A DNA stretch of 64,000 bases, from contig OW203767.1 of the NCBI GenBank assembly GCA_934045905.1, positions 29,448,520-29,512,519 on the forward strand, in the 5' to 3' direction. This DNA comes from Leuctra nigra (Eukaryota > Arthropoda > Insecta > Plecoptera > Leuctridae). The notes beneath the pieces are model-generated. The model searched no databases. It worked only from the letters and a program-made list of their open reading frames with translations, and was not told where the DNA came from. Shown one piece after another: positions 1 through 15,000 of this stretch (position 1 is its first letter; each line of letters starts with the position of its first letter). The position numbers and the translations under genes were made by a program.

Positions 1-3000
1 GCCGTGTTGAGCTCACATGGGCGTGTCTGCGTGCATCGACTTCCGTGTAGGTGTTGCAGTGCTCATGCAGGCTAATTACATGCCATATGATTCAATACAC
101 ACTCATTCTTCCTTCGGCTCTACACGTCTATACCCACTATACCCACAGTGTTCGGCCGGAATGATATCCGAGCATGTTCTGCACTTGACTGTGGAGTAGA
201 GAACAAGTGAAGCCGTGTTGAGCTCACATGGGCGTGTCTGCGTGCATCGACTACCGTGTAGGTGTTGCAGTGCTCATGCAGGCTAATTACATGCCATATG
301 ATTCAATACACACTCATTCTTCCTTCGGCTCTACACGTCTATACCCACTATACCCACAGTGTTCGGCCGGAATGATGTCCGAGCATGTTCTGCACTTGAC
401 TGTGGAGTAGAGAACAAGTGAAGCCGTGTTGAGCTCACATGGGCGTGTCTGCGTGCATCGACTTCCGTGTAGGTGTTGCAGTGCTCATGCAGGCTAATTA
501 CATGCCATATGATTCAATACACACTCATTCTACCTTCGGCTCTACACGTCTATACCCACTATACCCACAGTGTTCGGCCGGAATGATGTCCGAGCATGTT
601 CTGCACTTGACTGTGGAGTAGAGAACAAGTGAAGCCGTGTTGAGCTCACATGGGCGTGTCTGCGTGCATCGACTTCCGTGTAGGTGTTGCAGTGCTCATG
701 CAGGCTAATTACATGCCATATGATTCAATACACACTCATTCTTCCTTCGGCTCTACACGTCTATACCCACTATACCCACAGTGTTCGGCCGGAATGATGT
801 CCGAGTATGTTCTGCACTTGACTGTGGAGTAGAGAACAAGTGAAGCCGTGTTGAGCTCACATGGGCGTGTCTGCGTGCATCGACTACCGTGTAGGTGTTG
901 CAGTGCTCATGCAGGCTAATTACATGCCATATGATTCAATACACACTCATTCTTCCTTCGGCTCTACACGTCTATACCCACTATACCCACAGTGTTCGGC
1001 CGGAATGATGTCCGAGCATGTTCTGCACTTGACTGTGGAGTAGAGAACAAGTGAAGCCGTGTTGAGCTCACATGGGCGTGTCTGCGTGCATCGACTTCCG
1101 TGTAGGTGTTGCAGTGCTCATGCAGGCTAATTACATGCCATATGATTCAATACACACTCATTCTTCCTTCGGCTCTACACGTCTATACCCACTATACCCA
1201 CAGTGTTCGGCCGGAATGATGTCCGAGCATGTTCTGCACTTGACTGTGGAGTAGAGAACAAGTGAAGCCGTGTTGAGCTCACATGGGCGTGTCTGCGTGC
1301 ATCGACTTCCGTGTAGGTGTTGCAGTGCTCATGCAGGCTAATTACATGCCACATGATTCAATACACACTCATTCTTCCTTCGGCTCTACACGTCTATACC
1401 CACTATACCCACAGTGTTCGGCCGGAATGATGTCCGAGCATGTTCTGCACTTGACTGTGGAGTAGAGAACAAGTGAAGCCGTGTTGAGCTCACATGGGCG
1501 TGTCTGCGTGCATCGACTTCCGTGTAGGTGTTGCAGTGCTCATGCAGGCTAATTACATGCCATATGATTCAATACACACTCATTCTTCCTTCGGCTCTAC
1601 ACGTCTATACCCACTATACCCACAGTGTTCGGCCGGAATGATGTCCGAGCATGTTCTGCACTTGACTGTGGAGTAGAGAACAAGTGAAGCCGTGTTGAGC
1701 TCACATGGGCGTGTCTGCGTGCATCGACTTCCGTGTAGGTGTTGCAGTGCTCATGCAGGCTAATTACATGCCACATGATTCAATACACACTCATTCTTCC
1801 TTCGGCTCTACACGTCTATACCCACTATACCCACAGTGTTCGGCCGGAATGATGTCCGAGCATGTTCTGCACTTGACTGTGGAGTAGAGAACAAGTGAAG
1901 CCGTGTTGAGCTCACATGGGCGTGTCTGCGTGCATCGACTTCCGTGTAGGTGTTGCAGTGCTCATGCAGGCTAATTACATGCCATATGATTCAATACACA
2001 CTCATTCTTCCTTCGGCTCTACACGTCTATACCCACTATACCCACAGTGTTCGGCCGGAATGATGTCCGAGCATGTTCTGCACTTGACTGTGGAGTAGAG
2101 AACAAGTGAAGCCGTGTTGAGCTCACATGGGCGTGTCTGCGTGCATCGACTTCCGTGTAGGTGTTGCAGTGCTCATGCAGGCTAATTACATGCCATATGA
2201 TTCAATACACACTCATTCTTCCTTCGGCTCTACACTCTATACCCACTATACCCACAGTGTTCGGCCGGAATGATGTCCGAGCATGTTCTGCACTTGACTG
2301 TGGAGTAGAGAACAAGTGAAGCCGTGTTGAGCTCACATGGGCGTGTCTGCGTGCATCGACTTCCGTGTAGGTGTTGCAGTGCTCATGCAGGCTAATTACA
2401 TGCCATATGATTCAATACACACTCATTCTTCCTTCGGCCCTACACGTCTATACCCACTATACCCACAGTGTTCGGCCGGAATGATGTCCGAGCATGTTCT
2501 GCACTTGACTGTGGAGTAGAGAACAAGTGAAGCCGTGTTGAGCTCACATGGGCGTGTCTGCGTGCATCGACTTCCGTGTAGGTGTTGCAGTGCTCATGCA
2601 GGCTAATTACATGCCACATGATTCAATACACACTCATTCTTCCTTCGGCTCTACACGTCTATACCCACTATACCCACAGTGTTCGGCCGGAATGATGTCC
2701 GAGCATGTTCTGCACTTGACTGTGGAGTAGAGAACAAGTGAAGCCGTGTTGAGCTCACATGGGCGTGTCTGCGTGCATCGACTTCCGTGTAGGTGTTGCA
2801 GTGCTCATGCAGGCTAATTACATGCCATATGATTCAATACACACTCATTCTTCCTTCGGCTCTACACGTCTATACCCACTATACCCACAGTGTTCGGCCG
2901 GAATGATGTCCGAGCATGTTCTGCACTTGACTGTGGAGTAGAGAACAAGTGAAGCCGTGTTGAGCTCACATGGGCGTGTCTGCGTGCATCGACTTCCGTG

Positions 3001-6000
3001 TAGGTGTTGCAGTGCTCATGCAGGCTAATTACATGCCATATGATTCAATACACACTCATTCTTCCTTCGGCTCTACACGTCTATACCCACTATACCCACA
3101 GTGTTCGGCCGGAATGATGTCCGAGCATGTTCTGCACTTGACTGTGGAGTAGAGAACAAGTGAAGCCGTGTTGAGCTCACATGGGCGTGTCTGCGTGCAT
3201 CGACTTCCGTGTAGGTGTTGCAGTGCTCATGCAGGCTAATTACATGCCACATGATTCAATACACACTCATTCTTCCTTCGGCTCTACACGTCTATACCCA
3301 CTATACCCACAGTGTTCGGCCGGAATGATGTCCGAGCATGTTCTGCACTTGACTGTGGAGTAGAGAACAAGTGAAGCCGTGTTGAGCTCACATGGGCGTG
3401 TCTGCGTGCATCGACTTCCGTGTAGGTGTTGCAGTGCTCATGCAGGCTAATTACATGCCATATGATTCAATACACACTCATTCTTCCTTCGGCTCTACAC
3501 GTCTATACCCACTATACCCACAGTGTTCGGCCGGAATGATGTCCGAGTATGTTCTGCACTTGACTGTGGAGTAGAGAACAAGTGAAGCCGTGTTGAGCTC
3601 ACATGGGCGTGTCTGCGTGCATCGACTTCCGTGTAGGTGTTGCAGTGCTCATGCAGGCTAATTACATGCCATATGATTCAATACACACTCATTCTTCCTT
3701 CGGCTCTACACGTCTATACCCACTATACCCACAGTGTTCGGCCGGAATGATGTCCGAGCATGTTCTGCACTTGACTGTGGAGTAGAGAACAAGTGAAGCC
3801 GTGTTGAGCTCACATGGGCGTGTCTGCGTGCATCGACTTCCGTGTAGGTGTTGCAGTGCTCATGCAGGCTAATTACATGCCATATGATTCAATACACACT
3901 CATTCTTCCTTCGGCCCTACACGTCTATACCCACTATACCCACAGTGTTCGGCCGGAATGATGTCCGAGCATGTTCTGCACTTGACTGTGGAGTAGAGAA
4001 CAAGTGAAGCCGTGTTGAGCTCACATGGGCGTGTCTGCGTGCATCGACTTCCGTGTAGGTGTTGCAGTGCTCATGCAGGCTAATTACATGCCATATGATT
4101 CAATACACACTCATTCTTCCTTCGGCTCTACACGTCTATACCCACTATACCCACAGTGTTCGGCCGGAATGATGTCCGAGCATGTTCTGCACTTGACTGT
4201 GGAGTAGAGAACAAGTGAAGCCGTGTTGAGCTCACATGGGCGTGTCTGCGTGCATCGACTTCCGTGTAGGTGTTGCAGTGCTCATGCAGGCTAATTACAT
4301 GCCATATGATTCAATACACACTCATTCTTCCTTCGGCTCTACACGTCTATACCCACTATACCCACAGTGTTCGGCCGGAATGATGTCCGAGCATGTTCTG
4401 CACTTGACTGTGGAGTAGAGAACAAGTGAAGCCGTGTTGAGCTCACATGGGCGTGTCTGCGTGCATCGACTTCCGTGTAGGTGTTGCAGTGCTCATGCAG
4501 GCTAATTACATGCCATATGATTCAATACACACTCATTCTTCCTTCGGCTCTACACGTCTATACCCACTATACCCACAGTGTTCGGCCGGAATGATGTCCG
4601 AGCATGTTCTGCACTTGACTGTGGAGTAGAGAACAAGTGAAGCCGTGTTGAGCTCACATGGGCGTGTCTGCGTGCATCGACTTCCGTGTAGGTGTTGCAG
4701 TGCTCATGCAGGCTAATTACATGCCATATGATTCAATACACACTCATTCTTCCTTCGGCTCTACACGTCTATACCCACTATACCCACAGTGTTCGGCCGG
4801 AATGATGTCCGAGCATGTTCTGCACTTGACTGTGGAGTAGAGAACAAGTGAAGCCGTGTTGAGCTCACATGGGCGTGTCTGCGTGCATCGACTTCCGTGT
4901 AGGTGTTGCAGTGCTCATGCAGGCTAATTACATGCCATATGATTCAATACACACTCATTCTTCCTTCGGCTCTACACGTCTATACCCACTATACCCACAG
5001 TGTTCGGCCGGAATGATGTCCGAGCATGTTCTGCACTTGACTGTGGAGTAGAGAACAAGTGAAGCCGTGTTGAGCTCACATGGGCGTGTCTGCGTGCATC
5101 GACTTCCGTGTAGGTGTTGCAGTGCTCATGCAGGCTAATTACATGCCATATGATTCAATACACACTCATTCTTCCTTCGGCTCTACACGTCTATACCCAC
5201 TATACCCACAGTGTTCGGCCGGAATGATGTCCGAGTATGTTCTGCACTTGACTGTGGAGTAGAGAACAAGTGAAGCCGTGTTGAGCTCACATGGGCGTGT
5301 CTGCGTGCATCGACTTCCGTGTAGGTGTTGCAGTGCTCATGCAGGCTAATTACATGCCATATGATTCAATACACACTCATTCTTCCTTCGGCTCTACACG
5401 TCTATACCCACTATACCCACAGTGTTCGGCCGGAATGATATCCGAGCATGTTCTGCACTTGACTGTGGAGTAGAGAACAAGTGAAGCCGTGTTGAGCTCA
5501 CATGGGCGTGTCTGCGTGCATCGACTTCCGTGTAGGTGTTGCAGTGCTCATGCAGGCTAATTACATGCCATATGATTCAATACACACTCATTCTTCCTTC
5601 GGCTCTACACGTCTATACCCACTATACCCACAGTGTTCGGCCGGAATGATGTCCGAGCATGTTCTGCACTTGACTGTGGAGTAGAGAACAAGTGAAGCCG
5701 TGTTGAGCTCACATGGGCGTGTCTGCGTGCATCGACTTCCGTGTAGGTGTTGCAGTGCTCATGCAGGCTAATTACATGCCATATGATTCAATACACACTC
5801 ATTCTTCCTTCGGCTCTACACGTCTATACCCACTATACCCACAGTGTTCGGCCGGAATGATGTCCGAGTATGTTCTGCACTTGACTGTGGAGTAGAGAAC
5901 AAGTGAAGCCGTGTTGAGCTCACATGGGCGTGTCTGCGTGCATCGACTTCCGTGTAGGTGTTGCAGTGCTCATGCAGGCTAATTACATGCCACATGATTC

Positions 6001-9000
6001 AATACACACTCATTCTTCCTTCGGCTCTACACGTCTATACCCACTATACCCACAGTGTTCGGCCGGAATGATGTCCGAGCATGTTCTGCACTTGACTGTG
6101 GAGTAGAGAACAAGTGAAGCCGTGTTGAGCTCACATGGGCGTGTCTGCGTGCATCGACTTCCGTGTAGGTGTTGCAGTGCTCATGCAGGCTAATTACATG
6201 CCATATGATTCAATACACACTCATTCTTCCTTCGGCTCTACACGTCTATACCCACTATACCCACAGTGTTCGGCCGGAATGATATCCGAGCATGTTCTGC
6301 ACTTGACTGTGGAGTAGAGAACAAGTGAAGCCGTGTTGAGCTCACATGAGCGTGTCTGCGTGCATCGACTTCCGTGTAGGTGTTGCAGTGCTAATGCAGG
6401 CTAATTACATGCCATATGATTCAATACACACTCATTCTTCCTTCGGCTCTACACGTCTATACCCACTATACCCACAGTGTTCGGCCGGAATGATGTCCGA
6501 GTATGTTCTGCACTTGACTGTGGAGTAGAGAACAAGTGAAGCCGTGTTGAGCTCACATGGGCGTGTCTGCGTGCATCGACTACCGTGTAGGTGTTGCAGT
6601 GCTCATGCAGGCTAATTACATGCCATATGATTCAATACACACTCATTCTTCCTTCGGCTCTACACGTCTATACCCACTATACCCACAGTGTTCGGCCGGA
6701 ATGATGTCCGAGCATGTTCTGCACTTGACTGTGGAGTAGAGAACAAGTGAAGCCGTGTTGAGCTCACATGGGCGTGTCTGCGTGCATCGACTTCCGTGTA
6801 GGTGTTGCAGTGCTCATGCAGGCTAATTACATGCCACATGATTCAATACACACTCATTCTTCCTTCGGCTCTACACGTCTATACCCACTATACCCACAGT
6901 GTTCGGCCGGAGTGATGTCCGAGCATGTTCTGCACTTGACTGTGGAGTAGAGAACAAGTGAAGCCGTGTTGAGCTCACATGGGCGTGTCTGCGTGCATCG
7001 ACTTCCGTGTAGGTGTTGCAGTGCTCATGCAGGCTAATTACATGCCATATGATTCAATACACACTCATTCTTCCTTCGGCTCTACACGTCTATACCCACT
7101 ATACCCACAGTGTTCGGCCGGAATGATGTCCGAGCATGTTCTGCACTTGACTGTGGAGTAGAGAACAAGTGAAGCCGTGTTGAGCTCACATGGGCGTGTC
7201 TGCGTGCATCGACTTCCGTGTAGGTGTTGCAGTGCTCATGCAGGCTAATTACATGCCATATGATTCAATACACACTCATTCTTCCTTCGGCTCTACACGT
7301 CTATACCCACTATACCCACAGTGTTCGGCCGGAATGATGTCCGAGTATGTTCTGCACTTGACTGTGGAGTAGAGAACAAGTGAAGCCGTGTTGAGCTCAC
7401 ATGGGCGTGTCTGCGTGCATCGACTTCCGTGTAGGTGTTGCAGTGCTCATGCAGGCTAATTACATGCCACATGATTCAATACACACTCATTCTTCCTTCG
7501 GCTCTACACGTCTATACCCACTATACCCACAGTGTTCGGCCGGAATGATGTCCGAGCATGTTCTGCACTTGACTGTGGAGTAGAGAACAAGTGAAGCCGT
7601 GTTGAGCTCACATGGGCGTGTCTGCGTGCATCGACTTCCGTGTAGGTGTTGCAGTGCTCATGCAGGCTAATTACATGCCACATGATTCAATACACACTCA
7701 TTCTTCCTTCGGCTCTACACTCTATACCCACTATACCCACAGTGTTCGGCCGGAATGATGTCCGAGCATGTTCTGCACTTGACTGTGGAGTAGAGAACAA
7801 GTGAAGCCGTGTTGAGCTCACATGGGCGTGTCTGCGTGCATCGACTTCCGTGTAGGTGTTGCAGTGCTCATGCAGGCTAATTACATGCCATATGATTCAA
7901 TACACACTCATTCTTCCTTCGGCTCTACACGTCTATACCCACTATACCCACAGTGTTCGGCCGGAATGATGTCCGAGCATGTTCTGCACTTGACTGTGGA
8001 GTAGAGAACAAGTGAAGCCGTGTTGAGCTCACATGGGCGTGTCTGCGTGCATCGACTTCCGTGTAGGTGTTGCAGTGCTCATGCAGGCTAATTACATGCC
8101 ATATGATTCAATACACACTCATTCTTCCTTCGGCTCTACACGTCTATACCCACTATACCCACAGTGTTCGGCCGGAATGATATCCGAGCATGTTCTGCAC
8201 TTGACTGTGGAGTAGAGAACAAGTGAAGCCGTGTTGAGCTCACATGGGCGTGTCTGCGTGCATCGACTTCCGTGTAGGTGTTGCAGTGCTCATGCAGGCT
8301 AATTACATGCCATATGATTCAATACACACTCATTCTTCCTTCGGCTCTACACGTCTATACCCACTATACCCACAGTGTTCGGCCGGAATGATGTCCGAGT
8401 ATGTTCTGCACTTGACTGTGGAGTAGAGAACAAGTGAAGCCGTGTTGAGCTCACATGGGCGTGTCTGCGTGCATCGACTTCCGTGTAGGTGTTGCAGTGC
8501 TCATGCAGGCTAATTACATGCCATATGATTCAATACACACTCATTCTTCCTTCGGCTCTACACGTCTATACCCACTATACCCACAGTGTTCGGCCGGAAT
8601 GATGTCCGAGCATGTTCTGCACTTGACTGTGGAGTAGAGAACAAGTGAAGCCGTGTTGAGCTCACATGGGCGTGTCTGCGTGCATCGACTTCCGTGTAGG
8701 TGTTGCAGTGCTCATGCAGGCTAATTACATGCCATATGATTCAATACACACTCATTCTTCCTTCGGCTCTACACGTCTATACCCACTATACCCACAGTGT
8801 TCGGCCGGAATGATGTCCGAGTATGTTCTGCACTTGACTGTGGAGTAGAGAACAAGTGAAGCCGTGTTGAGCTCACATGGGCGTGTCTGCGTGCATCGAC
8901 TTCCGTGTAGGTGTTGCAGTGCTCATGCAGGCTAATTACATGCCATATGATTCAATACACACTCATTCTTCCTTCGGCTCTACACGTCTATACCCACTAT

Positions 9001-12000
9001 ACCCACAGTGTTCGGCCGGAATGATGTCCGAGCATGTTCTGCACTTGACTGTGGAGTAGAGAACAAGTGAAGCCGTGTTGAGCTCACATGGGCGTGTCTG
9101 CGTGCATCGACTTCCGTGTAGGTGTTGCAGTGCTCATGCAGGCTAATTACATGCCATATGATTCAATACACACTCATTCTTCCTTCGGCTCTACACGTCT
9201 ATACCCACTATACCCACAGTGTTCGGCCGGAATGATGTCCGAGCATGTTCTGCACTTGACTGTGGAGTAGAGAACAAGTGAAGCCGTGTTGAGCTCACAT
9301 GGGCGTGTCTGCGTGCATCGACTTCCGTGTAGGTGTTGCAGTGCTCATGCAGGCTAATTACATGCCATATGATTCAATACACACTCATTCTTCCTTCGGC
9401 TCTACACGTCTATACCCACTATACCCACAGTGTTCGGCCGGAATGATGTCCGAGCATGTTCTGCACTTGACTGTGGAGTAGAGAACAAGTGAAGCCGTGT
9501 TGAGCTCACATGGGCGTGTCTGCGTGCATCGACTTCCGTGTAGGTGTTGCAGTGCTCATGCAGGCTAATTACATGCCATATGATTCAATACACACTCATT
9601 CTTCCTTCGGCTCTACACTCTATACCCACTATACCCACAGTGTTCGGCCGGAATGATGTCCGAGCATGTTCTGCACTTGACTGTGGAGTAGAGAACAAGT
9701 GAAGCCGTGTTGAGCTCACATGGGCGTGTCTGCGTGCATCGACTTCCGTGTAGGTGTTGCAGTGCTCATGCAGGCTAATTACATGCCATATGATTCAATA
9801 CACACTCATTCTTCCTTCGGCTCTACACGTCTATACCCACTATACCCACAGTGTTCGGCCGGAATGATGTCCGAGCATGTTCTGCACTTGACTGTGGAGT
9901 AGAGAACAAGTGAAGCCGTGTTGAGCTCACATGGGCGTGTCTGCGTGCATCGACTTCCGTGTAGGTGTTGCAGTGCTCATGCAGGCTAATTACATGCCAT
10001 ATGATTCAATACACACTCATTCTTCCTTCGGCTCTACACGTCTATACCCACTATACCCACAGTGTTCGGCCGGAATGATGTCCGAGTATGTTCTGCACTT
10101 GACTGTGGAGTAGAGAACAAGTGAAGCCGTGTTGAGCTCACATGGGCGTGTCTGCGTGCATCGACTTCCGTGTAGGTGTTGCAGTGCTCATGCAGGCTAA
10201 TTACATGCCACATGATTCAATACACACTCATTCTTCCTTCGGCTCTACACGTCTATACCCACTATACCCACAGTGTTCGGCCGGAATGATGTCCGAGCAT
10301 GTTCTGCACTTGACTGTGGAGTAGAGAACAAGTGAAGCCGTGTTGAGCTCACATGGGCGTGTCTGCGTGCATCGACTACCGTGTAGGTGTTGCAGTGCTC
10401 ATGCAGGCTAATTACATGCCATATGATTCAATACACACTCATTCTTCCTTCGGCTCTACACGTCTATACCCACTATACCCACAGTGTTCGGCCGGAATGA
10501 TGTCCGAGCATGTTCTGCACTTGACTGTGGAGTAGAGAACAAGTGAAGCCGTGTTGAGCTCACATGGGCGTGTCTGCGTGCATCGACTTCCGTGTAGGTG
10601 TTGCAGTGCTCATGCAGGCTAATTACATGCCACATGATTCAATACACACTCATTCTTCCTTCGGCTCTACACGTCTATACCCACTATACCCACAGTGTTC
10701 GGCCGGAATGATGTCCGAGCATGTTCTGCACTTGACTGTGGAGTAGAGAACAAGTGAAGCCGTGTTGAGCTCACATGGGCGTGTCTGCGTGCATCGACTT
10801 CCGTGTAGGTGTTGCAGTGCTCATGCAGGCTAATTACATGCCATATGATTCAATACACACTCATTCTTCCTTTGGCTCTACACGTCTATACCCACTATAC
10901 CCACAGTGTTCGGCCGGAATGATGTCCGAGCATGTTCTGCACTTGACTGTGGAGTAGAGAACAAGTGAAGCCGTGTTGAGCTCACATGGGCGTGTCTGCG
11001 TGCATCGACTTCCGTGTAGGTGTTGCAGTGCTCATGCAGGCTAATTACATGCCATATGATTCAATACACACTCATTCTTCCTTCGGCTCTACACGTCTAT
11101 ACCCACTATACCCACAGTGTTCGGCCGGAATGATGTCCGAGCATGTTCTGCACTTGACTGTGGAGTAGAGAACAAGTGAAGCCGTGTTGAGCTCACATGG
11201 GCGTGTCTGCGTGCATCGACTTCCGTGTAGGTGTTGCAGTGCTCATGCAGGCTAATTACATGCCATATGATTCAATACACACTCATTCTTCCTTCGGCTC
11301 TACACGTCTATACCCACTATACCCACAGTGTTCGGCCGGAATGATGTCCGAGTATGTTCTGCACTTGACTGTGGAGTAGAGAACAAGTGAAGCCGTGTTG
11401 AGCTCACATGGGCGTGTCTGCGTGCATCGACTTCCGTGTAGGTGTTGCAGTGCTCATGCAGGCTAATTACATGCCATATGATTCAATACACACTCATTCT
11501 TCCTTCGGCTCTACACGTCTATACCCACTATACCCACAGTGTTCGGCCGGAATGATGTCCGAGCATGTTCTGCACTTGACTGTGGAGTAGAGAACAAGTG
11601 AAGCCGTGTTGAGCTCACATGGGCGTGTCTGCGTGCATCGACTTCCGTGTAGGTGTTGCAGTGCTCATGCAGGCTAATTACATGCCATATGATTCAATAC
11701 ACACTCATTCTTCCTTCGGCTCTACACGTCTATACCCACTATACCCACAGTGTTCGGCCGGAATGATGTCCGAGTATGTTCTGCACTTGACTGTGGAGTA
11801 GAGAACAAGTGAAGCCGTGTTGAGCTCACATGGGCGTGTCTGCGTGCATCGACTTCCGTGTAGGTGTTGCAGTGCTCATGCAGGCTAATTACATGCCATA
11901 TGATTCAATACACACTCATTCTTCCTTCGGCTCTACACGTCTATACCCACTATACCCACAGTGTTCGGCCGGAATGATGTCCGAGTATGTTCTGCACTTG

Positions 12001-15000
12001 ACTGTGGAGTAGAGAACAAGTGAAGCCGTGTTGAGCTCACATGGGCGTGTCTGCGTGCATCGACTTCCGTGTAGGTGTTGCAGTGCTCATGCAGGCTAAT
12101 TACATGCCATATGATTCAATACACACTCATTCTTCCTTCGGCTCTACACGTCTATACCCACTATACCCACAGTGTTCGGCCGGAATGATGTCCGAGTATG
12201 TTCTGCACTTGACTGTGGAGTAGAGAACAAGTGAAGCCGTGTTGAGCTCACATGGGCGTGTCTGCGTGCATCGACTTCCGTGTAGGTGTTGCAGTGCTCA
12301 TGCAGGCTAATTACATGCCATATGATTCAATACACACTCATTCTACCTTCGGCTCTACACGTCTATACCCACTATACCCACAGTGTTCGGCCGGAATGAT
12401 GTCCGAGCATGTTCTGCACTTGACTGTGGAGTAGAGAACAAGTGAAGCCGTGTTGAGCTCACATGGGCGTGTCTGCGTGCATCGACTTCCGTGTAGGTGT
12501 TGCAGTGCTCATGCAGGCTAATTACATGCCATATGATTCAATACACACTCATTCTTCCTTCGGCTCTACACGTCTATACCCACTATACCCACAGTGTTCG
12601 GCCGGAATGATGTCCGAGCATGTTCTGCACTTGACTGTGGAGTAGAGAACAAGTGAAGCCGTGTTGAGCTCACATGGGCGTGTCTGCGTGCATCGACTTC
12701 CGTGTAGGTGTTGCAGTGCTCATGCAGGCTAATTACATGCCATATGATTCAATACACACTCATTCTTCCTTCGGCTCTACACGTCTATACCCACTATACC
12801 CACAGTGTTCGGCCGGAATGATGTCCGAGTATGTTCTGCACTTGACTGTGGAGTAGAGAACAAGTGAAGCCGTGTTGAGCTCACATGGGCGTGTCTGCGT
12901 GCATCGACTTCCGTGTAGGTGTTGCAGTGCTCATGCAGGCTAATTACATGCCACATGATTCAATACACACTCATTCTTCCTTCGGCTCTACACGTCTATA
13001 CCCACTATACCCACAGTGTTCGGCCGGAATGATGTCCGAGCATGTTCTGCACTTGACTGTGGAGTAGAGAACAAGTGAAGCCGTGTTGAGCTCACATGGG
13101 TGTGTCTGCGTGCATCGACTTCCGTGTAGGTGTTGCAGTGCTCATGCAGGCTAATTACATGCCACATGATTCAATACACACTCATTCTTCCTTCGGCTCT
13201 ACACGTCTATACCCACTATACCCACAGTGTTCGGCCGGAATGATGTCCGAGCATGTTCTGCACTTGACTGTGGAGTAGAGAACAAGTGAAGCCGTGTTGA
13301 GCTCACATGGGTGTGTCTGCGTGCATCGACTTCCGTGTAGGTGTTGCAGTGCTCATGCAGGCTAATTACATGCCACATGATTCAATACACACTCATTCTT
13401 CCTTCGGCTCTACACGTCTATACCCACTATACCCACAGTGTTCGGCCGGAATGATGTCCGAGCATGTTCTGCACTTGACTGTGGAGTAGAGAACAAGTGA
13501 AGCCGTGTTGAGCTCACATGGGCGTGTCTGCGTGCATCGACTTCCGTGTAGGTGTTGCAGTGCTCATGCAGGCTAATTACATGCCATATGATTCATTACA
13601 CACTCATTCTTCCTTCGGCTCTACACGTCTATACCCACTATACCCACAGTGTTCGGCCGGAATGATGTCCGAGCATGTTCTGCACTTGACTGTGGAGTAG
13701 AGAACAAGTGAAGCCGTGTTGAGCTCACATGGGCGTGTCTGCGTGCATCGACTTCCGTGTAGGTGTTGCAGTGCTCATGCAGGCTAATTACATGCCATAT
13801 GATTCAATACACACTCATTCTTCCTTCGGCTCTACACGTCTATACCCACTATACCCACAGTGTTCGGCCGGAATGATGTCCGAGCATGTTCTGCACTTGA
13901 CTGTGGAGTAGAGAACAAGTGAAGCCGTGTTGAGCTCACATGGGCGTGTCTGCATGCATCGACTTCCGTGTAGGTGTTGCAGTGCTCATGCAGGCTAATT
14001 ACATGCCATATGATTCAATACACACTCATTCTTCCTTCGGCTCTACACGTCTATACCCACGTTACCCACAGTGTTCGGCCGGAATGATGTCCGAGCATGT
14101 TCTGCACTTGACTGTGGAGTAGAGAACAAGTGAAGCCGTGTTGAGCTCACATGGGCGTGTCTGCATGCATCGACTTCCGTGTAGGTGTTGCAGTGCTCAT
14201 GCAGGCTAATTACATGCCATATGATTCAATACACACTCATTCTTACTTCGGCTCTACACGTCTATACCCACTATACCCACAGTGTTCGGCCGGAATGATG
14301 TCCGAGCATGTTCTGCACTTGACTGTGGAGTAGAGAACAAGTGAAGCCGTGTTGAGCTCACATGGGCGTGTCTGCGTGCATCGACTTCCGTGTAGGTGTT
14401 GCAGTGCTCATGCAGGCTAATTACATGCCATATGATTCAATACACACTCATTCTTCCTTCGGCTCTACACGTCTATACCCACTATACCCACAGTGTTCGG
14501 CCGGAATGATGTCCGAGCATGTTCTGCACTTGACTGTGGAGTAGAGAACAAGTGAAGCCGTGTTGAGCTCACATGGGCGTGTCTGCGTGCATCGACTTCC
14601 GTGTAGGTGTTGCAGTGCTCATGCAGGCTAATTACATGCCATATGATTCAATACACACTCATTCTTCCTTCGGCTCTACACGTCTATACCCACTATACCC
14701 ACAGTGTTCGGCCGGAATGATGTCCGAGCATGTTCTGCACTTGACTGTGGAGTAGAGAACAAGTGAAGCCGTGTTGAGCTCACATGGGCGTGTCTGCGTG
14801 CATCGACTTCCGTGTAGGTGTTGCAGTGCTCATGCAGGCTAATTACATGCCATATGATTCAATACACACTCATTCTTCCTTCGGCTCTACACGTCTATAC
14901 CCACTATACCCACAGTGTTCGGCCGGAATGATGTCCGAGCATGTTCTGCACTTGACTGTGGAGTAGAGAACAAGTGAAGCCGTGTTGAGCTCACATGGGT